64,000 nucleotides of DNA from an uncultured Bacteroides sp. (GCA_948847595.1 CAQOGY010000006.1:124001-188000), one strand, 5' to 3'. Positions 51,419 through 61,824 are shown, counted from the stretch's first letter. The notes: generated from the sequence alone by a model not told the origin. Numbers and translations are program-made.

Positions 51419-53158
51419 TTACATTAATTTTCCTTTTTCAGCCAAAGTATCGTAGTTGTTTTTTAAATCACGCCAGTTTACTTTGTGTTTCGTGCTGATA
51501 CCATTGATGTATTTTTCAATATTAGTGTATCCGTCACCCGTACAATCTTTATTGGCGTCGCTCGGATCGTTCGGATTCAATCCGTTAGCTATTTCCCATT
51601 CATCCGGCATTCCGTCGCCATCTGTATCCACATACGGAGTACCTTTGTATTCAGGATAACCACCCATTTGACGAATATCAGTAATAATACCTTGCTTATA
51701 AGAGTCTTTCGGTAAACGGCGATACTTGAACTGTCCGTCTTCGCCCATTGACTTGGGAGACAAACCAGTCAAATCACCATAAGCATCTTTCGGAAGTTTC
51801 TTTTCATAATAAGGGATACCTGTTCTTACTTCCTCAATTACTCGTTCGTCTACAATATCACGACAAGGAATATTCGCGCCTACATGTTTCAATACATAAT
51901 CGTAAGCGTCTTTAGCCCCCATGATATTGATATACGGCATTTCGAACGGCTGATAGCTACGCATATATTCAGTATATCCGTCAGTGTTCGGCTGGGTTTC
52001 AATCTGAATGCCGCCATTCCAGTTGTCTTTAGTTATTTCGGGATAGCCTTCCATGATATTTCCGTCAGCGTAAACACGTCCGTATTCTTTGTGATCCAAC
52101 TTGCTACGTCCGGCTTCCGGTTTCAAGATACGATGTCCTACATTAGAATCTTTTGGAGTAGCAGGTCCCGGTTTGTAGTAATTGTTAATCATATTGAACA
52201 TAGCGGTATAATCACCGCCATCAGAAGAACGATGAACCCAGTTGAATACTACATTATTAACGAAATTGAATATACCATTCCAACCAATAGAAGGGTTACG
52301 TCCTGAGTTACTAGCCCAAAGGTTACGGGCAAATGCACAGTTTTCACCACCTAATGTACTTCCAAATGCATGATTGTATGTATCCAACGCTTTTGCCGAG
52401 ATGGTATTCTGAATAGTTACGTTTACGGTAGGAAGTTTCAAGTCTTTGCTCTCATATTGTCCTTCACTCGGATCGTACATATGACGATAGAAAGATATAT
52501 TCTCATCCAGTCCCCAAGTACAGGAGCAGTGGTCGATCATTATATTACCAACTGGGTTACCTCCGAAAGAGTCATCGCGATGCCATACTTTCGTTTCTCC
52601 ACGGCGGAAACGCATGTGACGGACTACGACATCATGCGTATCTACCCAGAATGATTCTCCGGCAATACAAACACCGTCTCCCGGAGCTGTCTGTCCTGCA
52701 ATAGTTACGTAAGGGGCACGGACGATAATCGGTGATTCCAGACGGATGATACCGGCAACATTGAATACGATAATACGAGCGCCACCTGTTTCGCATGCTT
52801 CACGGAAAGACCCTGGTCCGCGGTCATTCAGATTTGTTACAGTAATCACTTTACCGCCACGACCACCGAAACTGTACATACCACCACCTTCAGCACCCGG
52901 GAAGGAAGGAATATCAGCCTGTGGCAAATCATACGGACGACCTGCCCAAGGTATATATGGACGTCCTTCCCTGGCTTCTTTTTGTACTATCGGCAACGCT
53001 TTCGCCCATGCTTCGTCAGAACGTTTCCGCTCTTCAGCCATCATTTTCGTATAGTTTTCTTTGGCTTCGCCGGATATTTGCGGGTATTGTGCCCATGCAA
53101 TGGTCGGAGTCAACATTGTTGCAGCAAAAGCTGCTAAAAATAGATGCTTCTTCTTCAT
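51419..53158 (-). CDS. PL1-family pectate lyase
   Basis: This is an approximately 579-residue secreted lyase when started at ATG 53158 (MKKKHLFLAAFAATMLTPTI, then AWAQ), which begins a proper signal peptide; an upstream in-frame ATG at 53245 gives an implausible leader. The parallel beta-helix begins PSFPGAEGGGMYSFGGRGGK and has ITVTNLNDRGPGSFREAC, IAGQTAPGDGVCIAGES, VVRHMRFRRGE and DHCSCTWGLDENISFY, all typical of PL1 lyases from Bacteroides. A calcium-binding dockerin-like tail is seen (YVDTDGDGMPDEWEIANGLN, then PNDPSDANKDCTGDGYTNI). It cleaves homogalacturonan to unsaturated products, the substrates of GH105. Confidence 0.92.
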   Translation of the reverse strand: MKKKHLFLAAFAATMLTPTIAWAQYPQISGEAKENYTKMMAEERKRSDEAWAKALPIVQKEAREGRPYIPWAGRPYDLPQADIPSFPGAEGGGMYSFGGRGGKVITVTNLNDRGPGSFREACETGGARIIVFNVAGIIRLESPIIVRAPYVTIAGQTAPGDGVCIAGESFWVDTHDVVVRHMRFRRGETKVWHRDDSFGGNPVGNIMIDHCSCTWGLDENISFYRHMYDPSEGQYESKDLKLPTVNVTIQNTISAKALDTYNHAFGSTLGGENCAFARNLWASNSGRNPSIGWNGIFNFVNNVVFNWVHRSSDGGDYTAMFNMINNYYKPGPATPKDSNVGHRILKPEAGRSKLDHKEYGRVYADGNIMEGYPEITKDNWNGGIQIETQPNTDGYTEYMRSYQPFEMPYINIMGAKDAYDYVLKHVGANIPCRDIVDERVIEEVRTGIPYYEKKLPKDAYGDLTGLSPKSMGEDGQFKYRRLPKDSYKQGIITDIRQMGGYPEYKGTPYVDTDGDGMPDEWEIANGLNPNDPSDANKDCTGDGYTNIEKYINGISTKHKVNWRDLKNNYDTLAEKGKLM

Positions 53159-53333
53159 TTCTATTTGGTTTTGTGAAGTTGTTAATTCAAAAATACAATA
53201 ATAAGACGAAAGAGAAAAAGATTTGTAATCAGTAAGGAGAAACAAAATTTCTTCTTTCCACCTATTTTATTACTAAGGTTGATAAAAGCAAATATAAGAT
53301 ATTTTATCAGGAATATTCGGAATAAAAAAAATA

Positions 53334-53388
53334 AAAATTGCCACTTCCCGTCTTCTTCTTTTCAAAAAGAACAGGAAATGGCAATTTT
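53334..53388 (-). terminator. Terminator after susD
   Basis: AAAATTGCCACTTCC (53334-53348) pairs with GGAAATGGCAATTTT (53374-53388), one mismatch. It is 42 nt after the SusD stop and 176 nt ahead of the PL1 start, so PL1 and following genes probably have their own promoter in 53159-53333. Confidence 0.7.
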
Positions 53389-53429
53389 CTATATTTTCAG
53401 TCCTTTACAAGGAATGAGTTCGAGGGCAT

Positions 53430-55631
53430 TTATTCAGCCAACGGGTCAAAAGTTCCGTTTGCCCCACCGTTCAAGTAGTCACCCCAGCCAATCGTTTGCG
53501 GTAGTGCATCATTATTACTTTGAATGCCTTGATTGAAACCAAGTAAATAGTACCTCGGAAGGAAAGTTATATACAGTTCGGAATGGCTGTCGTCATAAGA
53601 ATCACCTTTCTTTGTTTTACGAATTAGATTATCTTTATAGAAAGCTTTCAATCGTTCTTGTTCACCAGCAAGATCTTTCCTCAAATCCATTGCTGCTGGA
53701 CGGGTAACCCCAACTTTTACTAACGGATCGGAATCAACAGTTGTTCCACCCACTCCAACTCCATTACCTCCGTCAATATTCACGCGGAATTCAAGATTCT
53801 CACGACGTTGTCCGTTCATCGGTTTGAAACCAAGATAGGTACAAGTATTTCCACCCCAACCGGTCAACTTCCAAGTGGCAGGCGCTCCATCTGGCAGAAC
53901 AGCTCCACCGTCAAACAGCATCCAACGGCGCATATCATCGAAACGCTTGCCTTCATAAGCCAACTCTATCTGACGTTCATACAAAATGGCAGCCATACAC
54001 TTTGCCTGATCACTGCCTAAATCCACTTCCAGTCCAAAATTATTTTCGGCAGTATAGCCAACACGGGCGCGGATTTTTTGCAATTGGTCAACAGCAACGC
54101 CTAATTCGCCTGCATTACAAGCCGCTTCCGCATAATTGAGCAATACTTCAGCATATCTGATTTCCATATACGGGGCAGCCGAACGGGTGAATCCTCCAGA
54201 AGTTGCGAAAACATAACGTGAAGTCGAATTGACATCTCTATCATCTGAACGTTTACGGACATAAAAGCCTTTCACATTCTTTAAAAGAGCATCGGCACCA
54301 TACGTAACATCACTGTTTGCTTCAATATCATCTACGTAAGCCGCATCAGTATACCATGTGTAATTCCAAAGTTCATAACTGGGTCCATCATACGGGTTTT
54401 GATTTTCCGACAGGCGTGGGTCACCGTTGAATGCCCAACGGACCCCTGGGAAAGCGAACGTACGATAAAAACGTGGATCACGATTGATAAAAGGAAACTG
54501 AGGATCGTAAGTTACGGCTGATTTTGTCAGCGTAGTGTATGTGTTGCACGTAGCAGGTATCTTACCATCGGACATAGGGAACATATCCACCAACATGGCA
54601 GAAGGAGTTTTGCCTCCCCCACCCAAAGCATTGGATGGGCGGATTCCCTGCTCCCACGTGTTGTTTTTACGATAATCGGGAGTACCTTCTGTGAGCGTGT
54701 TGTGAAGTGTCACAAATACCGCTTCCTTACTCGGAACTTCTGTAAAAATCTTAGCCCAGTTGGAAGCATTCGCTCCCGGAGTTTCATTTGCTAATCCGTA
54801 GCCGGCAGCCGCCAACACGTCAATCGATCTTTTAATGTCAGTATAAGCCTGTTTCCAACGGTTCTCATCATTGGAACGATTGAACAACGGACTGGCATAA
54901 AGTAGACGCACACGCCCCAGCAAAGCAACTGCCGTACCGGAAGTAACACGACCGTAATTGTCACCTGTCATCCATTGACCTGCCCCTGTAAATGGAGCCA
55001 ACATCGTCTCGGCTTTTTCCAAATCATCACAAATAAAATCGAAACAGTCCTTCGCAGAGGAACGGGGAGTGACTGAACTTTCGACCGGTTCTTGTACTTC
55101 TGTAATAATAGGCACACCGCCATACCACTTTACCAGATTATAATAGCACCATGCACGGAAGAAATAAACTTGTCCCAACAACTCATTCTTTTCATCCTGC
55201 GAAAGTGTACTGCCCTCAATACCTGCAATAGCATCATTGATATTACGAATACGTCCGTAAGCCGAAGTGATAGGATCTCCTTTCGTACCCTCAAAATAAT
55301 CAGGCACAGGATTATTTCCGGTTTGATACGTCAACGGCTTAAGAGGATCAACAAAAGCACTAAATCCACTATATTCTTCGGTCGACTTTGACTGATCATC
55401 CGCCAAACCGGTACTGTTAAACATAGCACTAGGAACACCCTTAGGATCGGGCAGACATACCTTATAAACATCTGCTACACGTGCCAGCGCCCCACTCCAA
55501 TAATTATAAGCATCGGTAGTAGTGCTGTCATAATTTTGCTTATCTTGCATAAACTGGTCACTACATGAAACCAACGACGTTGCAGCAAGGAAAGCAATAC
55601 TAATACGGAATATTTTTTTTCTTTTCATCAT
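53430..55631 (-). CDS. SusD/RagB-family glycan-binding lipoprotein
   Basis: This 733-residue outer-membrane lipoprotein has the signal ISIAFLAATSLVSCSDQF (lipobox VSC). It carries the TPR-rich SusD fold: INDAIAGIEGS, LLGQVYFFRAWCYYNLVKWY, GGVPIITEVQEPVES, and the C-terminal IRYAEVLLNYAEAACNAGEL, VDQLQKIRARVGY and ILYERQIELAYEGKRFDDMR segments. It caps the partner SusC barrel, whose gene ends 9 nt upstream, and binds the glycan outside the cell. It is longer than many SusD proteins (about 500-650), which suits a bulky ligand such as RG-II. A start one codon later is possible. Confidence 0.95.
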   Translation of the reverse strand: MMKRKKIFRISIAFLAATSLVSCSDQFMQDKQNYDSTTTDAYNYWSGALARVADVYKVCLPDPKGVPSAMFNSTGLADDQSKSTEEYSGFSAFVDPLKPLTYQTGNNPVPDYFEGTKGDPITSAYGRIRNINDAIAGIEGSTLSQDEKNELLGQVYFFRAWCYYNLVKWYGGVPIITEVQEPVESSVTPRSSAKDCFDFICDDLEKAETMLAPFTGAGQWMTGDNYGRVTSGTAVALLGRVRLLYASPLFNRSNDENRWKQAYTDIKRSIDVLAAAGYGLANETPGANASNWAKIFTEVPSKEAVFVTLHNTLTEGTPDYRKNNTWEQGIRPSNALGGGGKTPSAMLVDMFPMSDGKIPATCNTYTTLTKSAVTYDPQFPFINRDPRFYRTFAFPGVRWAFNGDPRLSENQNPYDGPSYELWNYTWYTDAAYVDDIEANSDVTYGADALLKNVKGFYVRKRSDDRDVNSTSRYVFATSGGFTRSAAPYMEIRYAEVLLNYAEAACNAGELGVAVDQLQKIRARVGYTAENNFGLEVDLGSDQAKCMAAILYERQIELAYEGKRFDDMRRWMLFDGGAVLPDGAPATWKLTGWGGNTCTYLGFKPMNGQRRENLEFRVNIDGGNGVGVGGTTVDSDPLVKVGVTRPAAMDLRKDLAGEQERLKAFYKDNLIRKTKKGDSYDDSHSELYITFLPRYYLLGFNQGIQSNNDALPQTIGWGDYLNGGANGTFDPLAE

Positions 55632-55640
55632 ACTGTTCTT

Positions 55641-58600
55641 TTAGAATGTTAAATTAACACCAATCGTAAATTTGCGCAGCGTAGGATAATTACCATAAAT
55701 AGTCATCGGATCAATGAAGTTGTCTGGATAGGGATTATAGAAACTTAACAAATTCTGTCCTGTTACGTTGAAGCGGCAACTTTCGATTCCCAACATCTTT
55801 GTATATTTTGATGGTATACGATATGCTAATGTCAAACGATTCAACTTGATACGTGTTCCGCTTATTCTCCAATAAGAAGATTTCTGGGCATTCACACTAC
55901 TCCACCGCAAGTTCGGATATTTACCGTTGCGATTGGCTTTCACGACTACATTGCCTGCCGCATCCACTACGTCATTGTATACAAACATATTATCTGTGTT
56001 CCAGAACGAAGGCATATTTGCGTATTCCAAGTCATTATAATTATTAGCCGATGTACCCTGATTTCCCAAAGAGATCGCATCGTCAGGCAAGAAGCTGTAA
56101 CCACCCCAGCTTGCGTTAAACTGGGCAGTCAAAGAAATTCCCTTCCATTCAGCATTGAGATTCATCGTCATACTGTAAGGGTTATTCCGGTTCGATAATC
56201 GTACCTGGTCATTTTCTGCACTTACCACTCCATCCGGTGCTGCATACGTACCATCTGCCTGTCTTTCTCCTCGTACGTCTTTATAAATTAACATACCAGG
56301 TTTTACATCTTCTTTTGCATAACCCATGTAAGAAGTGATGTTATATTTAGTAAAATACTCGTCTATATCCTGATAGCTGCGGAACATACCGATACACTGC
56401 ATACCCCATGTACCCAAATCGAGACGATCGCCTTTCCTATAACTCTTATATGTCGGATTTGTATCCCAGTCTCTCACGAGAATCTCATTATCACTAAGAC
56501 CGGTATTCAACTGAATCTTATATTTGAAATCCTTACCGATTTTATCTCTCCATGTCGCAGACAATTCAATACCATAAGCATTCATTTCGCCATAGTTCAC
56601 TTTGGCTGAATTAGCGCCTACTGTAGAAGGAATCGATGCATTATAACTAAGCAACATTTCACGATTCCATTCATAATAAGCATCCACATTGAAGGACAAT
56701 CGGTTATTAAGTACATTTAGATCAATTCCGAAATTGCCTTTATAAGACTTGTCCCAATGAGCATCCCGGTTGATAGCTGCATTGTTTTTATTCATCGTGA
56801 GGTGACTGCCTGCATTAGAAGTCATACCTGTTCCGAATACAGGACCTTTATCTTTATCTGTTCCGTAAGTCTGTAACCATTTCCATGGTTCTGTATTATC
56901 ACGCCCTGTCAAACCGAAAGATGCACGTACTTTCAAATAATCAATCCACTTCACATTCCGAGTAAACCATTCTTCCTGCGATACTACCCAACCAGCAGAT
57001 ACTGACGGGAAAAATCCCCAATAATTTTCAGGAGCAAATTTAGTAGATGAGTCCGAACGAAGCAGAAATTCTAATAAATATTTATTATCATACGAATAAT
57101 TCAAACGTCCGATATAAGACAAATTACCAGATTCAAAACGAGTAAAGTCCGTACTTGGTGTACTATTCCAGTCTACCGAATTCGATTGTCCTGTAGTAAA
57201 TTCATACGGATTAGTAACCATACCATACAAATATTCAGTCTCTGATTCTGACTTTTCAATAGAGAACAAAGCTCCTACTGAATGCAATCCGAAATCACGG
57301 TTATAAGTTGCCATAAAATTCATCTGATAATTATCCGAACGAGTCATAGCACGAGACAAATATCCGGTTATATCACTTGTACTGGAGTTAATTACCGGTT
57401 TGCCACTATTTGCATAGAAGAAATTGGAGTTTTCAAACGCACTATTATCCGCACCATCAATTGGAGTATATAAATGCTGTCCACTACCTGCACGGGTCTC
57501 CATGTAATAAAGTTCGTATGAAGTACCATAATCATTCGTCTTATTAGTATTGATACTCTTCGAATAAGTAAACTTCAATTTCAAGCCTTTCAGCCATTTA
57601 TTCCACCCGAAGTCATATTCTAGCCCAGCATTAATATTCATATTAGACGTCATATTCCGTCTATAGTCTCCATTATTCTGAAGTACATTGAAATTATAAT
57701 TTTGTATATTACTAACCTGTGAGTTTGTGGGACCATAAGCAGCCACCGCATGTTCACCCACATATTCAGGTATATAATATGGGTGCGTCAGAAGCGTATT
57801 GTAATCCTTTTCAGCAGATGAACCGCCCACCTGATTCAAGGGAGTATTCTTCTTTCCATAATCACCTGAAACTTGCACATTCGCCTTCACCCATTTGCTA
57901 ATCTTCACATCAATACCGGCACGATAATTCCAACGGTTGTAATCCAGCTTACCTAAATTACCATCCTGATCAAAATAAGAAATTCCAGCAAAATAACTAG
58001 CCCTTTCAGTAGCACCACTCAAATTCACACTATGCTGTTGTGTCAACGCAGATTCCCAATATTTATCCAAAAGATCATAATTCAACCCCTTCATAGCATT
58101 CAACTCATCTTGCTGAAAAATGGCTCTTAAAGGATCAATACCAGTCTCAGTCGGATCAGCCATACGTACTGCATTCCACAATTTACCATATTCGTATGCA
58201 CTCAACATTTTCGGACGGGATACTTCATCAGTAATACCAAATGTCCCACTATATGAGATTTTCGGGGTTCCCAATTTCCCCTTTTTAGTAGTTACCAGAA
58301 TAACACCATTCGCTGCACGGGCACCATACACTGCTGCCGAAGCATCCTTTAAAATAGAAATACTTTCTACTACTGACGGATCTAAATTATTAAACGCTTC
58401 CGCACCCAAATTAGTATAAGAATTTCCTACTTTCACTTCTGTAGGATAAATATATCCATCGATAACGTACAATGGTTGCAGATTTGAGTTTCCCATATTT
58501 TCCAGTGCACTATTCTGACGAATGGTAATTGTTGCGTTCTGCCCTGGACGAGTATCACCTCCGCTAACAGATACTCCATTCACCAAACCGCTCAATGTAT

Positions 58601-59027
58601 TAGCCAAACTACCGCTTGAAATATCTTGAATCTCATCAACGGGTACAGTAGCAATAGCACCAGTTAAATGTGCTTTTTTCTGTGTACCATAGCCTACCAC
58701 AACCACCTCGTCCAATTGCTGAGCATCCTCTTTCATTATGATTTTTGTCAGTTTGAAAGGTGCAGAAAAATGCTGTGTCACATATCCTATATAAGATATC
58801 TCTACTTCCTTACCATCAGGAACATTCAATGCAAAATTTCCATCAAAATCTGTAATTGTTCCTATAGTTGTTCCCACTACTTTTACGGCAGCCCCAATGA
58901 TAGGTTGTTCAGTCTCGTCCAGAACAACCCCTTTGAAAGTTTTAGTATTCTGTGCTATCGCAGGCATGACCATTACAAAAGCAAGATACAGACCAAAACT
59001 AATTCTAAGTATATTCTTAAGTTTCAT
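55641..59027 (-). CDS. SusC/RagA-family TonB-dependent outer-membrane transporter
   Basis: This 1128-residue receptor has a signal peptide ending at AIAQ and an N-terminal carboxypeptidase-like domain (TFKGVVLDETEQPIIGAAVK). The TonB box region is DEVVVVGYGTQKK, the plug ILKDASAAVYGARAANGVIL, and the barrel is 22-stranded, ending NYPTLRKFTIGVNLTF. It has no STN domain, so it imports without signalling through FecR, unlike the receptor at position 1-162. It takes partially digested pectin/RG-II oligosaccharides across the outer membrane with the SusD lipoprotein. The gene follows the DUF5123-like lipoprotein gene by 29 nt. Confidence 0.95.
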   Translation of the reverse strand: MKLKNILRISFGLYLAFVMVMPAIAQNTKTFKGVVLDETEQPIIGAAVKVVGTTIGTITDFDGNFALNVPDGKEVEISYIGYVTQHFSAPFKLTKIIMKEDAQQLDEVVVVGYGTQKKAHLTGAIATVPVDEIQDISSGSLANTLSGLVNGVSVSGGDTRPGQNATITIRQNSALENMGNSNLQPLYVIDGYIYPTEVKVGNSYTNLGAEAFNNLDPSVVESISILKDASAAVYGARAANGVILVTTKKGKLGTPKISYSGTFGITDEVSRPKMLSAYEYGKLWNAVRMADPTETGIDPLRAIFQQDELNAMKGLNYDLLDKYWESALTQQHSVNLSGATERASYFAGISYFDQDGNLGKLDYNRWNYRAGIDVKISKWVKANVQVSGDYGKKNTPLNQVGGSSAEKDYNTLLTHPYYIPEYVGEHAVAAYGPTNSQVSNIQNYNFNVLQNNGDYRRNMTSNMNINAGLEYDFGWNKWLKGLKLKFTYSKSINTNKTNDYGTSYELYYMETRAGSGQHLYTPIDGADNSAFENSNFFYANSGKPVINSSTSDITGYLSRAMTRSDNYQMNFMATYNRDFGLHSVGALFSIEKSESETEYLYGMVTNPYEFTTGQSNSVDWNSTPSTDFTRFESGNLSYIGRLNYSYDNKYLLEFLLRSDSSTKFAPENYWGFFPSVSAGWVVSQEEWFTRNVKWIDYLKVRASFGLTGRDNTEPWKWLQTYGTDKDKGPVFGTGMTSNAGSHLTMNKNNAAINRDAHWDKSYKGNFGIDLNVLNNRLSFNVDAYYEWNREMLLSYNASIPSTVGANSAKVNYGEMNAYGIELSATWRDKIGKDFKYKIQLNTGLSDNEILVRDWDTNPTYKSYRKGDRLDLGTWGMQCIGMFRSYQDIDEYFTKYNITSYMGYAKEDVKPGMLIYKDVRGERQADGTYAAPDGVVSAENDQVRLSNRNNPYSMTMNLNAEWKGISLTAQFNASWGGYSFLPDDAISLGNQGTSANNYNDLEYANMPSFWNTDNMFVYNDVVDAAGNVVVKANRNGKYPNLRWSSVNAQKSSYWRISGTRIKLNRLTLAYRIPSKYTKMLGIESCRFNVTGQNLLSFYNPYPDNFIDPMTIYGNYPTLRKFTIGVNLTF

Positions 59028-59056
59028 CTTTATCGTTTTCTAGATTTATAATCTTT

Positions 59057-60496
59057 TTAATTTAGCCAACGCGGATCACCACTTGCATGAGCACGTATCT
59101 CTGGCGCGCTCGGAGTGAAATCTCCTTTAACAGGATTGGCAAATCCGGGATCTACATTATAAGCAGAAGTTGTCTTGTCACCTTCTCCACGACCAGTTGT
59201 TTCATTCACCGGAATTCCCCCATTATACCAGTAACAGTTATCTCCAAAAGTCATTGCCACTGTAGTACTCTGCACTCTGATACGCTGATTGAATTGCCCA
59301 TTAAAAGAATCACAAAAAATATTATTCTTTGACACGACTGAGTTGAAGTCTTTTTTCCAACCATTTCCATTAAAACTCTGTCCGGAGTATGACATATTGT
59401 AGAAAGTGTTATTCAAGAATTTCATACTTCCGGTTGACCAACCCGGTACATTCTGCGCATTTGCACCAGAATGCCGTATAAAACGGTTACCCGATTGAAG
59501 GTGACTATAGAAAGTAGAATTACTGATTTCCATATCTTTTACGAAAGCCATGTCTTTATTGAAATTTATAAAATCAACTTTCTGGTAAGATTCGACAATA
59601 CAGTCTCTAATGATAAGATTCTGTACCGCATAACTCTTTCCATTAATATCAATAAATTTATTTCTAACATTCTTGATATTACAAGATTGAATCATGATCG
59701 GATTTGTTATAATGGGAGAAATAATTCCCCATGCCTCAAATGTTTCCAATTCTCCCGGAACAATATCACCGAATCCCAAAAATATTCCTGTTGTAGCAAG
59801 ATCGCAATCAAAATCTATAAACTTCAAAGCCAATCCACCCCCACTCGTTAATATTTTACTGTCTGCACCTGTAAACTTCACTTTTGCATGATTCAGTTTG
59901 TTTCCACGCAATTGCACATTGTTTATACCGAAATCCAAATTGCCTGAAATCGTATATTCGCCACCAGCTTCCAACTCGTATGCCACTTCTACATCTTTAC
60001 CTGTGGTAATCGGATTATTTGTAAACCATGCAGTTAAATCTCCAGAAGGAACAATCGTTGCTGGAACAAGTGTCGTCCATGTAGGCTCGGCAGGTGTAGT
60101 AGAAGCCGTGTTATTCAACTTCTCATTCCCCAACGTGATAATTTCTGCTTTATAGTTAGTATCCTCTATATAAGGACACACCACAGACGAACCATCTATA
60201 ACACTATCCTTTACTACCACAACCGGATTAGTCGGATCATCTACAATATATAAGGAAAATCGATATCCCCCCGCTCCCATAACCACAGGCCAAGTAACCT
60301 TTACATTATTAGTACCCGGAAGTTTGGCAAAAGCCACCTCTGATGCTTCCGGAGATTTCAATTGTGCCCCTTGCACACCTCCCGAAAAGGTTTCTTCATC
60401 AAACCCATCTCCCGCACAAGAGCCAACTGAAAGAATCATCGACAAGCAAACTAAACTTTCGACAACCGTCTTTTTAATCTTTACTTTACTCTTCAT
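59057..60496 (-). CDS. Surface lipoprotein with Fn3-like and beta-helix regions (DUF4957/DUF5123-like)
   Basis: This 479-residue lipoprotein (SLVCLSMILSVGSCAGDG) opens the SusC/SusD transcript. An Fn3-like module occupies about residues 50-140 (VKVTWPVVMGAGGYRFSLYI). From about 170 a right-handed parallel beta-helix follows, like pectate lyase folds (YTISGNLDFGINNVQLRG, VQNLIIRDCIVESYQKVDFI, MEISNSTFYSHLQSGNRFI). The pattern matches DUF4957/DUF5123 proteins encoded at the SusE/F-like position of pectin loci. Catalytic residues of lyases are not evident, so a surface glycan-binding protein is more likely than an enzyme. Encoded before susC rather than after susD, which is uncommon. Confidence 0.75.
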   Translation of the reverse strand: MKSKVKIKKTVVESLVCLSMILSVGSCAGDGFDEETFSGGVQGAQLKSPEASEVAFAKLPGTNNVKVTWPVVMGAGGYRFSLYIVDDPTNPVVVVKDSVIDGSSVVCPYIEDTNYKAEIITLGNEKLNNTASTTPAEPTWTTLVPATIVPSGDLTAWFTNNPITTGKDVEVAYELEAGGEYTISGNLDFGINNVQLRGNKLNHAKVKFTGADSKILTSGGGLALKFIDFDCDLATTGIFLGFGDIVPGELETFEAWGIISPIITNPIMIQSCNIKNVRNKFIDINGKSYAVQNLIIRDCIVESYQKVDFINFNKDMAFVKDMEISNSTFYSHLQSGNRFIRHSGANAQNVPGWSTGSMKFLNNTFYNMSYSGQSFNGNGWKKDFNSVVSKNNIFCDSFNGQFNQRIRVQSTTVAMTFGDNCYWYNGGIPVNETTGRGEGDKTTSAYNVDPGFANPVKGDFTPSAPEIRAHASGDPRWLN

Positions 60497-60933
60497 AGAT
60501 TAAATTTTAATTAAACAAAAATAATACATACTATCTTCAGTCTTAAAAAATATTTCAAATAAATACTTGCATCTAAAAAAAAGATATTCACTTCAGATTC
60601 ATAAAGACTATAATCTTCTTTTTCTATATACACAAACAGGACGAACAACTGAAGAAAATGTAATCACATAAAAAGTATAAAAATTAAATAAACGTGAACT
60701 TTTTTTTCTGAACGCATTTTATATGGTAATAACTTTCTTTGTTGCAAGTTATATCTTCCTATAATTCATCCAAAAATTCCAGATTAATACCATAATGGAA
60801 ATAATGAATTTAATAGAAAAAGAATGGTTACAGGCTTGATCCGGGACGTTTTTAAAAACAAAAAAAATCCGAACTTAATATATAAGTCCGGATTCTTAAT
60901 ATGATAAAAATTCCAATCTAATAACAAAGTGCA
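60497..60933. other. 437-bp intergenic region with the presumed SusCD operon promoter
   Basis: No gene is seen. The region is very AT-rich. A box TATTTTTG (minus strand, 60516-60523) matches TAnnTTTG but has no good -33 partner at the usual distance. The right part holds the terminator of the next gene (60866-60894). The promoter of the lipoprotein-susC-susD operon should lie here. Confidence 0.45.
60866..60894 (-). terminator. Terminator after the TIM-barrel isomerase-like gene
   Basis: AATCCGAACTT pairs with AAGTCCGGATT around a 7-nt loop, one mismatch. On the minus strand it is followed by a run of T (A-run 60859-60867). It lies 40 nt after the stop of the gene at 60934. Confidence 0.75.
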
Positions 60934-61824
60934 CTACTGTTGGAACACCTCTTTCAAATACTTTATGTTCGTTCCGTAATTCTTCTTCACATTCCGCACG
61001 TCCTCTTTATCTCGTGAACGTTCCACAACCAGCCATCCGCTCCATCCCATCTTATCGAGTGTCTTTTTGACCTTATCCATATCTAATCTCTTATTAAAAG
61101 GCAGAGTTACCCCATCGGTATCTGTACAGTGGATCTGGCAGATTCTCTTTTTCCCCAGAATCTTGAGCTCTTTACACAAGTCTTTTCCATTCTCTAATGC
61201 ATTCTGGAATTTAAAATAGATTTTAATACCAGGAGAATTAATTTCTTTCAGTAATCTTACATCTCCTTTAGCGTCCAACTGAGTTTCAATGCCAATAACA
61301 ACTCCTTCAGAAGCAGCCATATCTCCTACTATTTTCAAACGCTTTACCACTTCTGCACGCAGTTCCGGTTTCGCTTCCCAACCTGCCTTTATTCCACCTA
61401 ACGGAAGAAAAGCGACTTTGGCACTCATCACTTTCATTGCATTCAAGCAATCCTGTACCAGTTCTCTGTAATTAGTACGTTCCAGGAAAGACTGACCATA
61501 GAATCCGGACATAGCCACAGAGGGAACTTCCAATTGGAACTTCCGGGCAGTTTCACGAAACAATTGCTGAAAATGAGGTTCGCGCAGTTTGTTATCAAAC
61601 ATTTCCCTTTTACCAAGACCGCCCATGTCCAGTTCCACACCATCACCATTCAACTCATGTACCAACTGGAACGAACCTATCTTCTGACGCTTCAAAATCA
61701 TCCAGTCACATACGGCAATCTTATAACGTTGTTCTTTTTGCTGCGATGCAGCAACAGCCAACAAAGGAAAACATTCCATCAATATCAGTATCCAAAGGAT
61801 ATGTCCGAATAAATTCTTTTTCAT
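60934..61824 (-). CDS. Exported xylose-isomerase-like TIM-barrel protein
   Basis: This 296-residue protein has an N-terminal signal (MKKNLFGHILWILILMECFP, then LLAVAAS), unlike most sugar-phosphate isomerase/epimerase relatives. The AP-endonuclease-2 type barrel shows QLVHELNGDGVELDMGGLGK, VPSVAMSGFYGQSFLERTNY, VVIGIETQLDAKGD (metal-ligand Glu), QIHCTDTDG (His) and GWSGWLVVERSRD (Glu). These fit a divalent-metal isomerase/epimerase, acting in the periplasm. It has its own terminator and is preceded by a 22-nt repeat array. Whether it belongs to the RG-II locus or to the GH92 side is unclear. Confidence 0.75.
   Translation of the reverse strand: MKKNLFGHILWILILMECFPLLAVAASQQKEQRYKIAVCDWMILKRQKIGSFQLVHELNGDGVELDMGGLGKREMFDNKLREPHFQQLFRETARKFQLEVPSVAMSGFYGQSFLERTNYRELVQDCLNAMKVMSAKVAFLPLGGIKAGWEAKPELRAEVVKRLKIVGDMAASEGVVIGIETQLDAKGDVRLLKEINSPGIKIYFKFQNALENGKDLCKELKILGKKRICQIHCTDTDGVTLPFNKRLDMDKVKKTLDKMGWSGWLVVERSRDKEDVRNVKKNYGTNIKYLKEVFQQ

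Noticed and set aside
51419..53245. Upstream start at 53245 for the pectate lyase
   Set aside because: It would add 29 residues ahead of a complete signal peptide that begins at 53158.
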